Of a stretch of DNA of 64,000 nucleotides, positions 1 to 8,199 are shown in pieces. Position numbers and translations under genes: made by a program. A model generated the notes under the pieces. The model was not told the origin of the DNA. It ran no database searches and saw nothing but the letters and a program-made list of their open reading frames with translations. This stretch comes from Kitasatospora paranensis (lineage in GTDB: Bacteria > Actinomycetota > Actinomycetes > Streptomycetales > Streptomycetaceae): NCBI RefSeq assembly GCF_039544005.1, contig NZ_BAABKV010000001.1:1922001-1986000 (forward strand). Reading direction: 5' to 3'. Within the stretch, counting starts at the first letter, position 1. Every line of letters starts with the position of its first letter.

Positions 1-309
1 GGAGTAGTCGCCCATCCGGACGGCGAAGACCGAGTCCTCGGCGGCGGCGACGGCCATGCCGGCCCGGGGGCTGACCTCCAGGACGACCAGGCCCATGCCG
101 GTGGCGACGGCGTCGGCGAGCCGGGAGAAGGGCGGGTCCTCGCGGTAGCGGCGGACCAGCTCGGCGTACTCGGCGTCGCGGGCGGGGAGCAGCTTGGCCT
201 GGAGGCCGAAGGAGACCAGGCGGGCGGCGTCGGACACGTCGGCGGGGGTGATAGCGGCGGGCGCGGCCTCCGGCTCGGGGGCCCAGGCCGCCTCGTGGGT
301 GATCGTCAC
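1..309 (-). CDS. Possible condensin small subunit (MksE/JetB-like), partial
   Basis: The gene runs off the left window edge; about 103 N-terminal residues are visible. It starts at a GTG with an AAGGAG ribosome site seven bases upstream (317-322). The readable part (LVSFGLQAKLLP, then LVRRYREDPPFSRLADA, ending in ...VFAVRMGDYS) is compatible with the winged-helix start of MukE/MksE-type subunits. It lies 71 bp downstream of a 499-residue protein in the same direction. That pair, a roughly 500-residue protein then a small winged-helix protein, is the usual order before a large SMC-type ATPase in MksBEF/Wadjet operons. The ATPase would lie outside the window. The assignment is by overall resemblance and gene order, not by an unmistakable motif. 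Confidence 0.5.
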   Translation of the reverse strand, partial: MTITHEAAWAPEPEAAPAAITPADVSDAARLVSFGLQAKLLPARDAEYAELVRRYREDPPFSRLADAVATGMGLVVLEVSPRAGMAVAAAEDSVFAVRMGDYS

Positions 310-380
310 GGACGGGACTCCTTGCGAGCGGGGTGATCCGACAGGGGCGCGTGGGGGTGTCCCCTGCGGGGCCGGCGTCA

Positions 381-1880
381 TCAGCCGGCCTCCTTGCGGG
401 CGGCGGCCATGCCGACGGCGTCGAGGAGGGCGGCGCCGACGATGAGGTCGGCGCCGCCGAACTCGGGGTCGTCGAGGCGGGTGCCGTCGTCGACGGCGAA
501 CAGCAGCCGCTCCTCGCCCTGCCGGTAGGCGGTGCCGACCGGCGGGCTGGCGGCGTGCACGGCGAGCAGGGCGACCAGGTAGGGCAGGTCCGGGTCCTGG
601 CGACGGGCGTCGAGGAGCAGGCCGGACAGCCGGCGCGGTGCGTCGGCCGGCAGGTCGAGCAGCTCGAGTGCGGCCTCCAGCTGGGCCTCGGTGAAGCGGC
701 TGTCGTCGGGGGTGGCGACGAGATCCGGGTCGGGCAGTTCGGCGCCGAGGTGCTCGCGCTCGACGGGCGGGGTGAGCAGCAGGTCGACGAGGTCGGCGAC
801 GCGGACGGAGGCGGGGGTGCGCAGGCCCGTCCCGCGGGCGAAGAACGCGTCGGTGGGCCGGACGGCCGTCTCCAGCGGGAGCTCCAGCAGCGGGGCGAGC
901 AGGTGGCCGTACAGGTCGATGCCACTGCGGGCGGCGGGGGCGGCGAAGGCCTGGCGGTCCTGCTCGGCGCGGAACAGCGGGCCGGCCTCCAGCAGGCGGG
1001 TCTGCAGCTGGGTGTGGCGGCGGATGCAGTCCTTGACGATGTCGACGAGTTCGGCGGCACGGCGCTTGTGCTCGGGGTCGGTGGACTCGTCGCGGGCCTT
1101 GCGGATGTTGGTGAGGATCGCGTTCTCGTGCCGGTAGCGGTCGGCGATGTGGTCGAGCGCCTCGTCGATCAGGTCGGGGACGGTCTCCATCCAGTCGACG
1201 GCGCGGACGTTGCGCCGGGTCGCCTCCAGGGCGCGGCGCAGCGTCTCGGCGTACTGGACGGTGCGGTACCGGGCCTGCTCGGCGGCGAGCTGGGCGTCGG
1301 CGAGGCGGCCGCGCCGGATCAGCACCTCCAGCTTGACCTCGGCGGCGATCTGGGCGGAGGTGACGTCGGTGTCGAGCGCGCCGACCAGGACGTTGACGGC
1401 CTCGTCGGTGGTGCGCAGGTAGACACCGCCGTCGGGCCCGGGCACCTCCTCGACGAGCTTGAAGTCGTAGTCGCGGCGGACGTAACCGCCGTCGGCGCCG
1501 AAGGTGCCGTAGACGGCGCGGAAGCCCCGGTCGACGCTTCCGACGTTGATCAGCGACTCGAGCACCCAGCGGCCGACGCGCTCGTGCTCGGCGGTGCTGC
1601 GGGCCGGGTTCTGCGCGGCGATCCGGGGGTGGAGGCGGCCGAGCACTATGTCGCGGTCGGCGCCGGTGTCGAAGTCCATGTTCAGCGTGACCAGGTCGAT
1701 CACGGCGAGGCCGACCTCGGCCATGGCGTACGAGCCGTACTCGCCGGCCAGGTTGACCTTGCGCGCGTCGAGGTCGTGCAGCGGCGCGGTGCAGGCCAGC
1801 GCCTTGAGCCGGCGGGCGAGGCCCTCGTCGGCGGCCGGGCCGGGTGCGGGCCGGGTGGGCTGGTCTGCGGTGGCGGTCAC
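381..1880 (-). CDS. Possible kleisin-like condensin subunit (MksF/JetA-like)
   Basis: A 499-residue, mostly helical, soluble protein with no membrane segment. I chose the GTG at 1880 although the frame stays open to 2057, because a good -10 hexamer (TAATCT, minus strand, 1889-1894) ends eight bases upstream, which fits a leaderless mRNA. The N-terminal part (residues 20-130) resembles a small folded domain, and the middle (about 190-330) is long amphipathic helix rich in Arg/Glu, as in MukF/MksF kleisins. The neighbour is a probable MksE-like gene. Such complexes (MksBEF, Wadjet JetABCD, mycobacterial EptABCD) restrict plasmids. I cannot exclude an unrelated conserved actinobacterial protein. 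Confidence 0.5.
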   Translation of the reverse strand: MTATADQPTRPAPGPAADEGLARRLKALACTAPLHDLDARKVNLAGEYGSYAMAEVGLAVIDLVTLNMDFDTGADRDIVLGRLHPRIAAQNPARSTAEHERVGRWVLESLINVGSVDRGFRAVYGTFGADGGYVRRDYDFKLVEEVPGPDGGVYLRTTDEAVNVLVGALDTDVTSAQIAAEVKLEVLIRRGRLADAQLAAEQARYRTVQYAETLRRALEATRRNVRAVDWMETVPDLIDEALDHIADRYRHENAILTNIRKARDESTDPEHKRRAAELVDIVKDCIRRHTQLQTRLLEAGPLFRAEQDRQAFAAPAARSGIDLYGHLLAPLLELPLETAVRPTDAFFARGTGLRTPASVRVADLVDLLLTPPVEREHLGAELPDPDLVATPDDSRFTEAQLEAALELLDLPADAPRRLSGLLLDARRQDPDLPYLVALLAVHAASPPVGTAYRQGEERLLFAVDDGTRLDDPEFGGADLIVGAALLDAVGMAAARKEAG

Positions 1881-1888
1881 GGTGGACA

Positions 1889-1894
1889 AGATTA
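1889..1894 (-). promoter_or_regulatory. -10 element for a leaderless transcript
   Basis: TAATCT on the minus strand, eight bases before the GTG at 1880, with no purine-rich ribosome site between. A transcript starting about seven bases after the hexamer would begin within a base or two of the start codon. No convincing -35 is visible. Confidence 0.4.
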
Positions 1895-2061
1895 GAGGTT
1901 CGCACCGACAACATCCGAAACGAGCCTGCTTGCCCCGGTTCCGGCGGCACCTCCCGCCGGCGCCCGCTCGCCTCCGGGCGCTCGGGGCCCGGTGCCGGCG
2001 GTCGTTCCCCCTCGCTCCCGCCTCGCTCCCCCGCGCCCCCGTTCGGCACCGACACACCCTC

Positions 2062-2112
2062 CTGAACGTGTTCAGTTTTTATCTTGAACACGTTCAATTC
2101 CACGGCTAGAGT
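2062..2112 (+). promoter_or_regulatory. Promoter with two tandem operator palindromes
   Basis: Two 14-bp near-identical palindromes, CTGAACGTGTTCAG (2062-2075) and TTGAACACGTTCAA (2084-2097), are spaced 22 bp centre to centre, about two helical turns. The second contains the -35 box TTGAAC (2084-2089), followed by a 17-bp spacer and the -10 TAGAGT (2107-2112). A repressor dimer bound at each palindrome would block this promoter. Palindromes of this length are common for TetR-type repressors, but no such regulator lies next to this operon in the window, so the regulator is unknown. Confidence 0.7.
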
Positions 2113-2166
2113 CGCCCTGCGCAGCCGGGACACCCCGGACTGCTCCTTCGGCCTGGGGAGACCCGT

Positions 2167-2758
2167 ATGCCCACCGATCCCGATCCGGCCGGCCGGCGCG
2201 CCGCAGTGCGGCGCATCCGCACCTGGCTCTGGATCTTCATCGTCTGCCTGGCGCTGAGCGGGCTCACCGCCTTCCCCCTGCAGACCGAGAGCCGCTGGCT
2301 GGCCGACGCGGTGCACGGCAGCGGCCTCGGCGCGCACTGGCCGGCCCTCGCCGACTGGACGGAGCGGATCCGCGACGGCCTCGCGGAGACCGGCGCGCGC
2401 TACCCCTTCCTCGCCTACGGCACCGACTGGCTGGCCTTCGCGCACCTGGTGATCGCCGCCGCGTTCTGGGGCCGCTGCGCGACCCGTCCGCAACGTGTGG
2501 GTGATCCGGTGGGCGCTGCTGGCCTGTGGCGGCATCATTCCGCTCGCCCTGATCTGCGGCCCGCTGCGCGGCATCCCGCTCTACTGGCGATTCGTCGACA
2601 TGTCGTTCGGAGTGGTGGGCGCCGTCCCGCTGCTGATCGTCGACCGGGCGATCCGGCGCCTGGAGTGGGCCCGGGCCACCACCGCGCCGAACGGCTTCAC
2701 CACCCCCGCCCCCGCCCAGGCCGCTGCCCGGGCCGCCACCCCGGCGGGGGTCCGATGA
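2167..2758 (+). CDS. Membrane protein, first gene of the ferritin-like operon (frameshifted)
   Basis: Conserved-looking membrane protein of unknown function. It starts at ATG 2167, six bases after GGGGAG. The N-terminal part has a hydrophobic helix (LWIFIVCLALSGLTAF) and a second one near residues 80-100. At about 2467 the frame breaks and resumes one frame over as NVWVIRWALLACGG, followed by further hydrophobic segments and an Ala/Pro-rich tail. Restoring one G in the TGGGG run (2467-2471) and one base in the CCC at 2483 gives the smooth reading WGPLRDPVRNVW and an intact product of about 197 residues. Two compensating losses in G/C runs suggest sequence error. Its stop overlaps the next start (ATGA), so it is translationally coupled to the ferritin-like gene. 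Confidence 0.65.
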
Positions 2759-3507
2759 GCCCGGCCGGCCTGTCGGGGGCCGCCGCCCCGCCCGCTGCCC
2801 TGGCCGGGCTGGACCACCCGGGATGGGTCGCGCACTTCACCGCCGAAGCCCACCGCCGCGCCGCCCAGGGCGACCCGGACTGGAGCCGGGGCGCCCGCGC
2901 CTCGGCCGCGCTCCGCCGCAGCCTGCAGAAGTTCCAGGTCGGCGAGGACGGCGACGGGTCGGCGCTGATCGCCAAGGCGGACGCCGCGGGCGACGCCGCC
3001 TACACGGCCGCCCTGCGGCTCTTCGTCGCCGAGGAGCAGAACCACGCGCGGCTGCTGGCCCGGCTGCTGGCGGCGGCCGGGACACCGCTGCTCGGCGCGC
3101 ACTGGAGCGACGCGCTCTTCGTCCGGCTGCGACGGCTGCTCGGCCTGCGGCTGGAACTGATGGTGCTGCTGGTGGCCGAGGTGGTCGCGGTGCGGTACCA
3201 CCGGGCCGTCCGGGACGGCGCCGGGGACCCGCTGGTCGCCGAGGTGGCCGGGCGGATCCTCGCGGACGAGCGGCGGCACATCCCGTTCCACTGCCGCCGG
3301 CTGCGGGAGTCGCTCGACGGGCTGCCGGCGCCGCTGCGCTCCCCCGCCGTCGCCGGCTGGTGGCTGCTGGCCCTCGGCGCGGCGGTGTTCGTGGCCGCGG
3401 ACCACGGGCCGGCCCTGCGGGTGCTCGGGGTGCCCCGGCTGCGCTTCACCGTCGACGTGGCGGCGGTCGCGGCAAGGGCCGCCCGGGCGCTGGGGCGGGC
3501 CCGGTGA
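2755..3507 (+). CDS. Ferritin-like di-iron protein
   Basis: A 250-residue, mainly helical protein with ligands expected of a di-iron four-helix bundle: EEQNH (about residue 95), a central Glu in LVAEVVAVRYH (about 142) and DERRH (about 171). Those spacings match ferritin-like oxidoreductases rather than iron-storage cages. Residues near 200-220 (WWLLALGAAVFVAADH) are hydrophobic and could peripherally anchor the protein to the membrane. It overlaps the membrane-protein genes on both sides (ATGA at 2755, GTGA at 3504), so the three probably act together at the membrane, perhaps oxidising a lipid or quinone-like substrate. The substrate is not deducible from the sequence. Confidence 0.75.
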   Translation: MSPAGLSGAAAPPAALAGLDHPGWVAHFTAEAHRRAAQGDPDWSRGARASAALRRSLQKFQVGEDGDGSALIAKADAAGDAAYTAALRLFVAEEQNHARLLARLLAAAGTPLLGAHWSDALFVRLRRLLGLRLELMVLLVAEVVAVRYHRAVRDGAGDPLVAEVAGRILADERRHIPFHCRRLRESLDGLPAPLRSPAVAGWWLLALGAAVFVAADHGPALRVLGVPRLRFTVDVAAVAARAARALGRAR

Positions 3508-3863
3508 CGGGGAACGCCGGGGTGGCGCCCCGGGTGTTCGCCGTCCTGGGCGCCGGCCTGACCGTCCAGGTCGCGCTGCTGATCCTCGTCGCGGCAGTGC
3601 CGGGAGTGGTCGGCGAGGCCGCGCTCTCGCCGGTCGGCGTCCTGATGTGGTTGATCTCGCTGGCCGGCGGCCCCGCCGCGAACAGTGCTCTGACCCGGCG
3701 GTGGATCCGCGGCGGCGGTCCCCTCGGAGCGGGGCCCACGAGCCTGTGGACGGTCCGCGCCTGCGCCGTCGGGCTGGCGATGTGGATCGCCTCCGCCGTC
3801 GTCCTGCTCGCCCTCGTCCTGCTCGTCGACCTCGTCGGCGGCCTCGTGTTCCTCGTGGCCTGA
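3504..3863 (+). CDS. Small integral membrane protein
   Basis: A 119-residue protein starting at a GTG that overlaps the stop of the ferritin-like gene (GTGA). Three hydrophobic stretches are visible: near residues 11-33, 43-57 and 88-118, the last ending at the C-terminus in LVFLVA. No catalytic motif is recognisable. Strict coupling to the two upstream genes indicates it is the third member of a small membrane-associated operon. The next 181 bp before pxpA hold only a weak TACGAT -10-like box at 4006-4011. Confidence 0.65.
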   Translation: MTGNAGVAPRVFAVLGAGLTVQVALLILVAAVPGVVGEAALSPVGVLMWLISLAGGPAANSALTRRWIRGGGPLGAGPTSLWTVRACAVGLAMWIASAVVLLALVLLVDLVGGLVFLVA

Positions 3864-4044
3864 CAGCACGGCACAGCGGCTCCCCGTCCGTCCGGCGCCA
3901 CCCGTGCGGCCACCTGGCGGTGCATCAACCGGGTGGAGTGAGGCCGCTGGTGGGGGCGCGCGCACCCGACACCCCCGCCGGTCACCCGCGCAAACGATCA
4001 GGCCCTACGATCACCCCCAGGAGCGGTTGGAAGGCGGGCGACGC

Positions 4045-4821
4045 GTGACCGACGCGGTGATCGATCTCAATGCGGACCTCGGTGAAGGGTTCGGGCGCTG
4101 GACGCTGACCGACGACGAGGCCCTGCTGTCGGTGGTGACCAGTGCCAACGTCGCCTGCGGCTTCCACGCCGGCGACCCCTCGACGATGCGGCGGGTCTGC
4201 GCCCTGGCCGCTGAACGCGGAGTACGGATCGGGGCCCAGGTCTCCTACCGGGACCTGGCCGGCTTCGGCCGCCGGGCGATGGACGTGCCCTCCGAGGAAC
4301 TGGCGGACGAGATCGCCTACCAGATCGGCGCCCTGCAGGTGTTCGCCCGGGCCGCCGGCTCCCGGGTCAGCTACGTGAAACCGCACGGGGCGCTCTACAA
4401 CCGGGTGGTGCACGACGACGAGCAGGCCGAGGCGGTGGTGTCCGGCGTGCTGCGGGCCGGCGCGGTCTGCGACGGGCCGCTGCCCGTCCTGGGTCTGCCC
4501 GGTTCGAAACTGCTCGCGGTCGCCGAGGGCGTCGGGCTGCCGGTGGTCGCCGAGGCGTTCGCCGACCGCGCGTACACCTGGGCCGGCACCCTCGTCCCGC
4601 GCAGCGAGGCGGGCGCCGTCGTGCACGACCCGGAGTCGGTGATCACCCGGGCGGTGGGGATCGCCCGGGACGGCACCGTGACGGCCGTCGGCGGCGAGCC
4701 GGTGGCCGTGCAGGCCCGCTCGCTCTGCGTCCACGGCGACACCCCCGGCGCGGCGCAGCTGGCCTGGCGGGTGCGCGGCGCACTGGCCACGGCGGGCGTG
4801 CGCGTGGAGCCCTTCAGCTGA
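4045..4821 (+). CDS. pxpA: 5-oxoprolinase subunit A (LamB/YcsF family)
   Basis: A 258-residue LamB/YcsF family protein. Diagnostic segments are IDLNADLGEGFG at the N-terminus, SANVACGFHAGDP (about residue 37) and YVKPHGALYN (about 115). PxpA forms part of the ATP-dependent PxpABC complex, which opens 5-oxoproline (pyroglutamate) to glutamate in the cytoplasm. I chose the GTG at 4045, ten bases after GGAAGG, because family homology begins directly with the ID.NAD motif. It is followed by pxpB and pxpC in the standard order. Confidence 0.95.
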   Translation: MTDAVIDLNADLGEGFGRWTLTDDEALLSVVTSANVACGFHAGDPSTMRRVCALAAERGVRIGAQVSYRDLAGFGRRAMDVPSEELADEIAYQIGALQVFARAAGSRVSYVKPHGALYNRVVHDDEQAEAVVSGVLRAGAVCDGPLPVLGLPGSKLLAVAEGVGLPVVAEAFADRAYTWAGTLVPRSEAGAVVHDPESVITRAVGIARDGTVTAVGGEPVAVQARSLCVHGDTPGAAQLAWRVRGALATAGVRVEPFS

Positions 4822-4900
4822 CGGCCGGCGGGCCGGATGATGGCACCACCGGCGCCCCGGGCCCCGGTGGAGGTCGAGGCGACGGCGGAGGGGGACATCC

Positions 4901-5573
4901 ATGGGCGGTGCGGTGACGGTGCGTCGGGTCGGCGAGGACGCGCTGCTGCTGGAGGTGGGGTCGGCCGACCAGGTGGCGTCGCTGTACGCCCTGCTGACGG
5001 AGCGTCGGGACACCCTGCCGGAGATCACCGAGATCGTCCCGGCCGCCCGGACGGTGCTGGTCGACGGCGTCGCCGACCGGGCCGCCCTCGCCCGCGAACT
5101 CACCCGCTGGTCGGTGCCCGAGCACCCGCCCGCCGAGGGGCCGCTGATCGAGGTCCCGACCGTGTACGACGGCGCCGACCTCGCCGAGGTGGCCGCGCGG
5201 TGGGGGTCTCCCCGCGGAGGCCGTCCGGATCCACACCGCGGCCGAGTACCGGGTGGCGTTCTGCGGCTTCGCGCCCGGCTTCGGGTACCTCACCGGGCTG
5301 CCCGACCGGTACGCCGTGCCGCGCCGTGCCACCCCGCGCAGCAGCGTGCCGCCCGGCTCGGTCGCCCTGGCCGGCCCGTACACCGGCGTCTACCCGCGCT
5401 CCTCCCCCGGCGGCTGGCAGCTCGTCGGGCGCACAGCGCTCCGGCTGTGGGACACCGGGCGCGAACCGGCGGCCCTGCTCGCGCCCGGCGTGCGCGTGCG
5501 CTTCACCGCGGTCAGCGGGGCGGCGGATGCGCCGGGCGCGACCCAGGACGCTCAGGGAGGTGCGGGAGCATGA
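4901..5573 (+). CDS. pxpB: 5-oxoprolinase subunit B (KipI-like), frameshifted
   Basis: The N-terminal part (VRRVGEDALLLEV) and the C-terminal part (FCGFAPGFGYLTGLP, then PPGSVALAGPYTGVYP) are the conserved halves of PxpB/KipI, but they sit in different frames. The break is at about 5201-5217. Restoring one G in the GGGGG run and one C in the CCCC run reads as WGVSPEAVRIHTAAEYRVAF and gives about 224 residues, the family length. The stop overlaps the pxpC ATG (ATGA at 5570). Because of the double loss the N-terminal frame runs straight into pxpC and mimics a fusion, which I do not believe. PxpB and PxpC together form the carboxylase-like part of the complex. Confidence 0.88.
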
Positions 5574-6421
5574 CCGACCTGCTGGTGGTGCGCCCGGGGC
5601 CGCTGACGACCGTTCAGGACCTGGGGCGGCGCGGCGTCGCCCACCTCGGCGTGCCGCGCGCCGGAGCGCTCGACGAACCCGCGCTGCGCGCCGCCAACCG
5701 CCTGCTCGGCAACCCGCCCGGCGCCGCCGCGCTGGAGACCACGCTCGGCGGGGTCGCCCTGCGGGCGCTCGCGCCGGCGGTCGTCGCGGTCACCGGCGCA
5801 CCCGCGCCCGTCCGGGTGGGCGGCCGGCCGGCCGCCTGGGGCGCGGCGGTGGCGGTGCCGGCCGGTGCGCTGCTGGAGGTCGGCCCGGCCACCCACGGTG
5901 TGCGCAGCTACCTCGCCGTGGCGGGCGGCATCGCCGTCCCGGAGGTGCTCGGCAGCAGGTCCGCGGACCTGCTCTCCGGGCTCGGCCCGGCGCCGCTCGC
6001 CGAGGGCGACCTGCTGCCCGTCGGGGACGCCCCGCCCGGGCTGGCCGCCGCGCTGGTGCCGCTGCCCGGGCCGCCGGCCGAGCTGGTGCTGCGGCTGCGG
6101 CTCGGCCCGCACGCCGACTGGTTCGCCGACCCGCTGCTGCTCGCCCGCCCGGGCCACCGGGTCGCCGCCGCGAGCAACCGGGTCGGCCTGCGGACGGAGG
6201 GCCCGGCCCTGGCCCGCGCCCGCACGGGCGAACTCGCCAGCGAGGGCATGGTGCTGGGCGCCGTCCAAGTCCCCCCGGACGGGCTTCCGGTGGTCTTCCT
6301 CGCCGACCACCCCACCACCGGCGGCTACCCCGTGGTCGGCGTCGTCCCGCGCGCGGACCTCGCCGCGGCCGCCCAGGCCCGCCCCGGCACCCCGGTGCGC
6401 TTCGTCCCGCTGCGGGGCTGA
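5570..6421 (+). CDS. pxpC: 5-oxoprolinase subunit C (KipA-like)
   Basis: A 283-residue biotin-dependent carboxyltransferase-type protein of the KipA/PxpC family. The N-terminal motif LLVVRPGPLTTVQDLGR and the LGVPRAGALD segment are diagnostic. The later YLAVAGGIAVPEVLGSRS and the C-terminal DHPTTGGYPVVGVV segments are also typical. ATG 5570 overlaps the pxpB stop and follows GGGAGC. It completes the pxpABC operon for pyroglutamate recycling. Its stop at 6421 is only seven bases from the stop of the convergent SDR gene. Confidence 0.93.
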   Translation: MTDLLVVRPGPLTTVQDLGRRGVAHLGVPRAGALDEPALRAANRLLGNPPGAAALETTLGGVALRALAPAVVAVTGAPAPVRVGGRPAAWGAAVAVPAGALLEVGPATHGVRSYLAVAGGIAVPEVLGSRSADLLSGLGPAPLAEGDLLPVGDAPPGLAAALVPLPGPPAELVLRLRLGPHADWFADPLLLARPGHRVAAASNRVGLRTEGPALARARTGELASEGMVLGAVQVPPDGLPVVFLADHPTTGGYPVVGVVPRADLAAAAQARPGTPVRFVPLRG

Positions 6422-6428
6422 CGGCGCG

Positions 6429-7199
6429 TCACTGCGCGAGGTAGCCGCCGTCCACCGGCAGGACGGCGCCGGTCACGAAGGAGGCCTCGTCGGAGGCGAG
6501 GAAGAGGATCGCCCGGGCGACCTCGGCGGGTTCGCCGAGCCGTCCCAGCGGATGGAGGCGGACGATCGCGTCGAGGTACTCGGCGCCGCCGGGCTCGTCC
6601 GCCAGGTCGCGGACCCGGTCGGTGCGGATCGTGCCCGGGGCAACCGCGTTGACCCGGATGCCCTGCGGCGCGCACTCCACCGCGAGGTGCTTGGTCAGCC
6701 CGGTGGCGACGAACTTGGCCGGCCCGTAGGCGGCCTGGCCCGCCTGGCCGGCCACGCCGGAGATCGAGGAGACGCACACCACGGCTCCCCCACCGGGCCG
6801 GGCGGCCATCTCCTCGATCGCGTACTTGCAGGTGAGGAACATGCCGCGGCCGTCGACGGCCATCACCCGGTCCCAGTCCTCCGGCTCCGTCCGGTCCACG
6901 GTCGAGAGCGGAAGGATGCCGGCGTTGGCGACCAGGACGTCGATCCGCCCGTACGCCCGGACGGCCGCGGCGATCATCGACCTGGCGTCGTCGACGGCGG
7001 CCACGTCCCCCGCGACCGCGGTCACCTCGGCGCCGCGGGCGGCCAGGGCGGCCCGCAGCCCGTCCAGGGCCGCCGCGTCCACGTCCGTGACCACCAGCCG
7101 GGCGCCCTCCGCCGCGAACAGTTCCGCGGTGGCCCGCCCGATGCCCCGGGCCGCGCCGGTGACCACCGCCGCCTTGCCCGCCAGTCGCCCGCCGCCCAT
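6429..7199 (-). CDS. Short-chain dehydrogenase/reductase (SDR)
   Basis: A 256-residue classical SDR. It has the NAD(P)-binding motif TGAARGIGRA (about residue 15), NAG (about 90), the catalytic Ser in CVSSISG (about 142) and the YGPAK pair (about 155-159). The C-terminal FVTGAVLPVDGGYLAQ is the standard FabG-like ending. Asp in VVTDVD after the second strand suggests NAD+ rather than NADP+. The ATG at 7199 follows GGGAG; upstream in-frame starts lack homology. It is convergent with pxpC. The substrate cannot be named from the sequence. Confidence 0.9.
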   Translation of the reverse strand: MGGGRLAGKAAVVTGAARGIGRATAELFAAEGARLVVTDVDAAALDGLRAALAARGAEVTAVAGDVAAVDDARSMIAAAVRAYGRIDVLVANAGILPLSTVDRTEPEDWDRVMAVDGRGMFLTCKYAIEEMAARPGGGAVVCVSSISGVAGQAGQAAYGPAKFVATGLTKHLAVECAPQGIRVNAVAPGTIRTDRVRDLADEPGGAEYLDAIVRLHPLGRLGEPAEVARAILFLASDEASFVTGAVLPVDGGYLAQ

Positions 7200-7338
7200 G
7201 CCGTCGCTCCCGTCCGCGGTGCCTTCCGTGGCGCCTTCGTGGTGCCGTCCGCGCCAGGATGCCGCAGGCACGGGCGCGCGCCCGGCTGACATGCCGTCAC
7301 CGGCAGCCGGGAAGGGGGCGGGAAGCGGGCGGGGCGGC

Positions 7339-8082
7339 TCAGCCGCGCGCGGCCCGCCGCCGCCAGACGATCACGCCGGCGATCGCCACCACGAGCAGGC
7401 CGACCACCGCGACGGTGGCGGCGGCGCTGCCCGAGGAGCTGCTCGCGGTGCCGGTGGCGGGGCTCGCCGACGGGGCGGCGGCCGGGGCCGAGGAGGGGTC
7501 GGGGACGGGTGCGGCGGCGGCAGGTGCCGAGGAGGAGGCCGCGGGCGAGGCCGGGGCCGGGCTCGCGGCGCCGCCGGACGGCAGCGGCTTGGCGCCGGGC
7601 GCGGCCGCGGTCAGCTTGAGCACGGAGGCCGGGTGCTCCGGCTCCGTCCCGCCCTGCGGCAGCTCGATCCAGCGGTCGACCTGCCCGTCGGAGTAGGTCA
7701 CCACCGATTTGAAGACCAGCTGCTTGGCGTCCGGCAGCTGCCTGACCTTGATCTTGTAGACGGCGCTCTTGCCCGGGGCGAGGGCCGGGCCGGCCACCTG
7801 GTACCCGTCGGAGGCGGCGCTCAGCTGCCAGCCCTTGGGGGCGTCCACCAGCGAGACGTCTCCGGACGTGAGACCGGCGGGCAGGACGACCCGCACCTGC
7901 TTGATGCCCGCGGTCGGCGACTCGCCCTCGGCGTTGAAGGAGACCACGGCGTCGACCGCGAGGGCCTGCGGGGTGGCGGACTCGACCTCGACGTGGGCGA
8001 AGGCCGGTCCGGCGAGGGCCAGCGCCCCGGCGAGGGCAGCCACCGGTGCGGCGAGGCGGGCGACGAGACGGGAACGGTTCAT
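7339..8082 (-). CDS. YcnI/DUF1775 copper-binding secreted protein
   Basis: A 247-residue exported, membrane-anchored protein. A signal peptide (residues 1-29, ending GPAFA) is followed directly by the mature N-terminus HVEVES. In the YcnI family the exposed N-terminal His binds Cu(II) together with conserved Glu/Trp residues. The DUF1775 domain covers about 30-165, a Pro/Ala/Ser-rich wall-spanning linker about 165-215, then one membrane helix and a WRRRAARG tail inside the cell. In other species it sits with copC/copD or SCO1-type genes; here it stands alone between an SDR and a HEAT-repeat gene. Confidence 0.88.
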   Translation of the reverse strand: MNRSRLVARLAAPVAALAGALALAGPAFAHVEVESATPQALAVDAVVSFNAEGESPTAGIKQVRVVLPAGLTSGDVSLVDAPKGWQLSAASDGYQVAGPALAPGKSAVYKIKVRQLPDAKQLVFKSVVTYSDGQVDRWIELPQGGTEPEHPASVLKLTAAAPGAKPLPSGGAASPAPASPAASSSAPAAAAPVPDPSSAPAAAPSASPATGTASSSSGSAAATVAVVGLLVVAIAGVIVWRRRAARG

Positions 8083-8199
8083 GGCGCCGGATGCTCCAGT
8101 GCTGGGCTGACGTGGCCCACCCATGATGCCGCACCCGGTGGAGCGGCCCGCCCGCCATCGGCACCGCCGATCAACGGCGCCGCGGCGCTCCGGCTCCGC

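Noticed and set aside
333..1895. Long open frame on the plus strand opposite the condensin-like gene
   Set aside because: Its translation is Gly/Val/Ala-rich low-complexity text, as expected for the reverse strand of a high-GC gene; the minus-strand reading is protein-like.
4901..6421. Apparent PxpB-PxpC fusion in one frame
   Set aside because: The middle of the fused frame is not protein-like. The true PxpB C-terminus is in another frame and ends with an ATGA overlap at the pxpC start.
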